A DNA stretch of 19,049 nucleotides, taken from positions 18,729-37,777 of the forward strand of contig JAHZHA010000034.1 of NCBI GenBank assembly GCA_019420525.1, in the 5' to 3' direction. The translations under genes and the position numbers were made by a program. Source of the DNA: Bacillota bacterium. GTDB lineage: Bacteria > Bacillota > Clostridia > Peptostreptococcales > Anaerovoracaceae. The notes under the pieces are model-generated. The model had not been told where the DNA came from, made no database searches, and saw only the letters and a list, made by a program, of their open reading frames with translations. Positions 15,949 through 19,049 of this stretch are shown piece after piece. Within the stretch, counting starts at the first letter, position 1. Every line of letters starts with the position of its first letter.

Positions 15949-16014
15949 ATGCTTTTTTTTCGGCAGATATTTATTGAAGAATCGGATCCGGACGCCGTCA
16001 GAGGCAGCCGGTGA
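15949..16014 (+). other. Possible 21-codon leader ORF before the ABC-F gene
   Basis: An ATG at 15949 opens a 21-codon frame (MLFFRQIFIEESDPDAVRGS, then R) that stops at 16012-16014, two bases before the AGGAGG of the ABC-F gene. Some antibiotic-resistance ABC-F genes are controlled through such leader peptides. Against it, the ATG lies only a few bases after the predicted transcription start and has no clear ribosome site. Chance is quite possible. Confidence 0.2.
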
Positions 16015-16031
16015 TCAGGAGGATAAAACGA

Positions 16032-17633
16032 ATGATAACAGTTTCAAATGTCAGCGTAAATTTCAGCGGACAGCCGCTGTTCAAGGACGTGGATCTCAAA
16101 TTCACCCCGGGAAACTGCTACGGCATCATCGGGGCCAACGGCGCCGGCAAGACGACGTTTCTGAGAGTTCTTTCCGGAGATCTGGAGCCTTCCACAGGTT
16201 CCGTCAGCTACCCTTCCGACATGCGCATGTCCGTGCTGAAGCAGGACCACTTCGCTTTTGAGGAGTATACCGTTCTCGATACGATCATCATGGGCAATCA
16301 GCGTCTTTACGATATCATGAAGGAAAAAGACGCTCTCTATGCCAAGGAAGATTTTACGGATGAAGATGGCATCCGCGCCTCGGAGCTGGAGGGCGAATTC
16401 GCGGAGCTGGACGGATGGGAAGCGGAATCAAATGCCAGCAGACTCATTCAGGGTCTGGGCCTTTCCCAGGATATTCTCTATGACATGATGTCTTCTCTTA
16501 CGGCCAAGGAAAAAGTAAAGATTCTCCTGGCCCAGGCTCTCTTCGGAGATCCGGAGATCATCCTGCTGGACGAGCCGACCAACCATCTGGACATCCAGGC
16601 CATCGACTGGCTGGAGGATTTTCTTCTGGAGTATGCCGGTCTGGTAATCGTCGTTTCCCACGACAGACATTTCCTCAACACCGTCTGTACCAATATCGTC
16701 GACGTGGACTACGGAAAGATCACGATGTACGTGGGCAACTATGAGTTCTGGTATCAGTCGAGCCAGCTGATGCAGAAGATGATCAAGGACCAGAATAAGA
16801 GAAAAGAAGACAAGATCAAAGAACTGCAGTCGTTCATCCAGCGGTTCTCTGCAAACAAGTCGAAATCGAAGCAGGCGACAGCCAGGAGAAAGCTGCTGGA
16901 TAAGCTCTCCGTGGAAGAGATGCCGGCTTCTTCCCGCCGTTATCCTTATGTCGGATTTACGATGGACAGAGAGCCGGGCAAGGAACTGCTCACCGTCGAA
17001 AATCTCAGCAAGACCATCGACGGGGTCAAGATCCTCAACAACATTTCCTTCCGTGTCAACAAAGACGACAAGATCGCTTTCGTAGGGGAAAACGAACTGG
17101 CCAACACGACGCTTTTTAAGATCATCATGGGAGAGATGGAGCCGGATGAAGGCACGTACAAGTGGGGAACGACCACCAGCCAGTCTTACTTCCCGCTGGA
17201 TAACAATGCTTTCTTCGACGGATGCGACCTCAATCTGGTCCAGTGGCTCGGGCAGTATACAGAAGAGACGACAGAGACTTTCATGAGAAGTTTCCTGGGA
17301 AGAATGCTCTTTTCCGGCGACGATGTATACAAGCCGGTAAAAGTTCTGTCCGGTGGCGAAAAGGTGAGATGCATGCTTTCGAGAATGATGCTCTTCGGCG
17401 CGAATATCCTCGTTCTCGATCAGCCGACGAACCACCTGGATCTGGAATCCATCACGGCGGTCAACAACGGCCTCATCGACTTCAAGGGCAACGTGCTGTT
17501 CGCATCCCACGACCACGAATTCATCAATACGATCGCCAACCGCATCATGGAGATTACGCCGGACGGTCTGATCGACCGCCTCTCCAGCTATGACGACTAC
17601 ATCGTCTGGAGACGGGAGAACGGCGGAAAATAG
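16032..17633 (+). CDS. ABC-F ATPase (YbiT/YkpA-like)
   Basis: The 533-residue protein has two ABC domains joined by a linker and no membrane segments, as in ribosome-associated ABC-F factors. Domain 1 has Walker A G34-A-N-G-A-G-K40-T and Walker B I-L-L-D180-E181-P, but its signature is L-T-A-K-E-K (156-161), not LSGGE. The linker (about 240-300) is basic and helical, with no inserted arm domain. Domain 2 has a standard L-S-G-G-E-K signature (439-444), yet its Walker A is G352-E-N-E-L-A-N358-T-T, with N in place of the invariant lysine, and its Walker B is V-L-D463-Q464-P, with Q for the catalytic glutamate. Length and the SHDHEF motif match YbiT/YkpA. AGGAGG at 16017-16022 fixes ATG 16032 over the earlier frame opening. 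It probably acts on the ribosome; a resistance role is not shown. Confidence 0.93.
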   Translation: MITVSNVSVNFSGQPLFKDVDLKFTPGNCYGIIGANGAGKTTFLRVLSGDLEPSTGSVSYPSDMRMSVLKQDHFAFEEYTVLDTIIMGNQRLYDIMKEKDALYAKEDFTDEDGIRASELEGEFAELDGWEAESNASRLIQGLGLSQDILYDMMSSLTAKEKVKILLAQALFGDPEIILLDEPTNHLDIQAIDWLEDFLLEYAGLVIVVSHDRHFLNTVCTNIVDVDYGKITMYVGNYEFWYQSSQLMQKMIKDQNKRKEDKIKELQSFIQRFSANKSKSKQATARRKLLDKLSVEEMPASSRRYPYVGFTMDREPGKELLTVENLSKTIDGVKILNNISFRVNKDDKIAFVGENELANTTLFKIIMGEMEPDEGTYKWGTTTSQSYFPLDNNAFFDGCDLNLVQWLGQYTEETTETFMRSFLGRMLFSGDDVYKPVKVLSGGEKVRCMLSRMMLFGANILVLDQPTNHLDLESITAVNNGLIDFKGNVLFASHDHEFINTIANRIMEITPDGLIDRLSSYDDYIVWRRENGGK

Positions 17634-17716
17634 AACGGAATAATCAAAAGAATACAGACAGGCCGCAGGCAGGAATGTACGGCGGCCGGCTGTCGCTTCA
17701 AACGTGCGGTATTTCT

Positions 17717-17762
17717 GCGGGAAAAGGAGAAGAATGTGACATTCTCCTTTTCCCGCTTTTTT
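17717..17762 (+). terminator. Strong Rho-independent terminator after the ABC-F gene
   Basis: A perfect 15-bp stem (GCGGGAAAAGGAGAA with its complement at 17742-17756) around a ten-base loop is followed by T6. It lies about 80 bases after the stop and isolates the downstream CRISPR-Cas locus. Confidence 0.93.
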
Positions 17763-17825
17763 ATTGAAGCAGTTCATTTTGAAGCAGATTGGTATCTATA
17801 GTTCTGCGGCTGACATAATAATCTG

Positions 17826-17853
17826 AAATTGCAGTAAACATTATTTGCAATTT
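17826..17853 (+). promoter_or_regulatory. Inverted repeat in the cas leader region
   Basis: AAATTGCA and TGCAATTT form a perfect eight-base dyad with a 12-base spacer, about 136 bases before cas3. Its size suits a dimeric regulator. The rest of the gap 17763-17988 is AT-rich, holds two TTGAAGCAG copies (17764-17772, 17779-17787) and an ACACGTGT palindrome (17960-17967), and shows no CRISPR repeats. Possible promoters (such as TTGCAG at 17880-17885 with TAAATA) are weak. Confidence 0.35.
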
Positions 17854-17988
17854 AAAGAAAAAATATAGACAGGTATAGTTTGCAGTGCTATGTTTAAAGT
17901 GTAAATATATGAGATGTGAGCAGGCGCTTTGATATATACAGTCTGCTATCGTCTGAAAAACACGTGTAACATCTGAATGGTGAAAAGA

Positions 17989-19049
17989 ATGTTGGACTTT
18001 TTTATATTTGAAGATTTTTTATGCGGAGCTCAGCAGTATCTGGTAGCCAAAACAGGGAAAAAATGGAATGAAGAATGGTTGCCGGTCTGGGCACATCTTC
18101 TGGATACTGCCGGGATTATGGAATATCTGCTGTCACGATGGGTTCCTGATGCTATTGAGAGCAGACAGAATTTATCAGAAGACGAATGGAAAAAAGTTTG
18201 TATTTTTCTTGCTCTCGTTCATGATATAGGCAAATGTACACCGATATTTCAATCGAGAATCACGGCACAAATTCCTGAACTGCATGATATGATCTGCAAT
18301 CATGGGCTGGAAATCCCCCATTTGTCTGCATTTGGTGATCCCGGCAAGACGCCGCATGGATTGTCAGGAGAGTCTATTTTATACAATCTGGGATGTCCGG
18401 CCGGTGTAGCTGCAGTAGTCGGCGCCCATCACGGATGTCCGCAGGAGGCTGATGCCGATGTGGAACAGGTTCTGATGATTTACGAAGAAAATCTGTATGG
18501 TCAGGAAGGCCGACAGAGTCAGGAAGGGGAAAAATGGGAAACATTGCGCAGTGAATGGCTGAAACTTGCGCTTCGGGGATGCGGTTACGCCGGCATCGAA
18601 GATGTGCCGCAACTGGATGTGCCGACTCAGATGCTGGCCGCAGGACTGGTGATCATGGCAGACTGGATAGCCAGCAATACGTCCTATTTTCCGTTGTTCG
18701 ATCTGGAAGATAAAGGTGAAATACGTCTTTATCCGACGCGAGTACAGGAAGCGTGGGAGAGATTATCCCTTCCGCAGCAATGGTATCCTCATGCGTATTA
18801 CATGGGCGAATTGGAATTCCTGGAGCGGTTCGGATTTACATGGAATACTGTTCAGCAATATATGGTGCAGGCGGTGGAGGAAAGCGGGCAGCCGGGCATA
18901 TTTATACTGGAGGCTCAGATGGGAGTCGGAAAGACAGAAGCTGCACTTGCGGGTGCGGAACTGCTGGCCAGTAAATATGAAGACAGCGGAAACAGTTGTG
19001 GGCTTCCAACCCAGGCTACTGCCAACGGACTTTTTCCGCGTATGAAACA
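17989..19049 (+). CDS. cas3: CRISPR-associated Cas3 nuclease-helicase (N-terminal part)
   Basis: The frame runs off the right edge, giving about 353 residues. The N-terminal HD nuclease domain shows H36-L-L-D39, the metal-binding H78-D79-I-G-K82, P-H123-G-L-S-G-E, A-H147-H148-G and A-D225-W, in Cas3 order. The helicase follows: motif I E-A-Q-M-G-V-G-K315-T-E-A-A-L and motif Ia L-P-T-Q-A-T-A-N-G-L-F-P-R-M. Cas3 is recruited by the type I Cascade complex and degrades target DNA. HD-helicase order and these motifs suit subtype I-E or a relative, but the subtype cannot be fixed without the following genes. Start choice: GGTGA at 17979-17983 supports ATG 17989; an in-frame ATG at 17977, right after a stop, has no ribosome site. 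Codon use (TTA, ATA, TCA, CGA) is more AT-rich than in neighbours, suggesting transfer. Confidence 0.93.
   Translation, partial: MLDFFIFEDFLCGAQQYLVAKTGKKWNEEWLPVWAHLLDTAGIMEYLLSRWVPDAIESRQNLSEDEWKKVCIFLALVHDIGKCTPIFQSRITAQIPELHDMICNHGLEIPHLSAFGDPGKTPHGLSGESILYNLGCPAGVAAVVGAHHGCPQEADADVEQVLMIYEENLYGQEGRQSQEGEKWETLRSEWLKLALRGCGYAGIEDVPQLDVPTQMLAAGLVIMADWIASNTSYFPLFDLEDKGEIRLYPTRVQEAWERLSLPQQWYPHAYYMGELEFLERFGFTWNTVQQYMVQAVEESGQPGIFILEAQMGVGKTEAALAGAELLASKYEDSGNSCGLPTQATANGLFPRMK

Noticed and set aside
16428..17777. 449-codon minus-strand frame opposite the ABC-F gene
   Set aside because: Same reason: it mirrors a well-supported gene, and its start lies in the ABC-F terminator region.
17763..17988. 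CRISPR repeats or a leader-proximal array next to cas3
   Set aside because: Only short repeats (two 9-base TTGAAGCAG copies) are present; nothing of 28-37 bases recurs with regular spacing.
18716..19045. 109-codon + strand frame inside the cas3 region
   Set aside because: Out of frame with the continuous Cas3 reading frame, which carries HD and helicase motifs; it is a shadow.

Overview
The window reads as ordinary chromosome from a Gram-positive, probably anaerobic Clostridia-like Bacillota. Reasons: strong AGGAGG-type ribosome binding sites, sigma-A promoters with extended -10 boxes, U-tailed terminators, a DUF815 ATPase, a YeiH-type exporter, a signal-less LysM protein and YbiT/YkpA-like ABC-F architecture. 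Base composition looks close to half G+C. Genus cannot be fixed from the sequence. I see no rRNA, tRNA, insertion sequence or CRISPR repeat array.

Layout. (1) 1-2038, + strand: the tail of an MBOAT O-acyltransferase, then a fused SGNH acyltransferase/esterase plus CE4 polysaccharide deacetylase. Together they look like an envelope or exopolysaccharide acyl-editing unit. (2) 2157-4795, - strand: an operon of an MFS drug-type exporter, a coupled stand-alone HPt protein and an acyl-ACP thioesterase. It converges on unit 1 across a perfect 52-bp palindrome. (3) 5132-7644, + strand: glyA (serine hydroxymethyltransferase) and a YeiH/UPF0324 exporter, each with its own control signals. (4) 7774-9084, - strand: a four-LysM protein without a signal peptide, divergent from the next group. 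(5) 9187-13913, + strand: DUF815 AAA+ ATPase, M50 site-2-type protease and the ClpB disaggregase, a loose proteostasis cluster closed by a strong terminator. (6) 14251-17633, + strand: an SfsA protein with unusual charged inserts, a SanA/YdcF-like membrane protein and an ABC-F ATPase, also closed by a strong terminator. (7) 17763-19049, + strand: an AT-richer leader and the first third or so of a type I CRISPR Cas3 (HD nuclease plus start of helicase), which runs off the window.

The points most worth a second look are: the SGNH-CE4 fusion next to an MBOAT; the ABC-F protein in which one composite ATP site is intact while all three motifs of the other are altered; the orphan HPt coupled to an efflux pump; the gapless 52-bp palindrome; the LysM protein with paired cysteines but no export signal; and the Cas3 gene marking the start of a CRISPR-Cas locus just outside the window. 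Most other genes are well-known housekeeping families.
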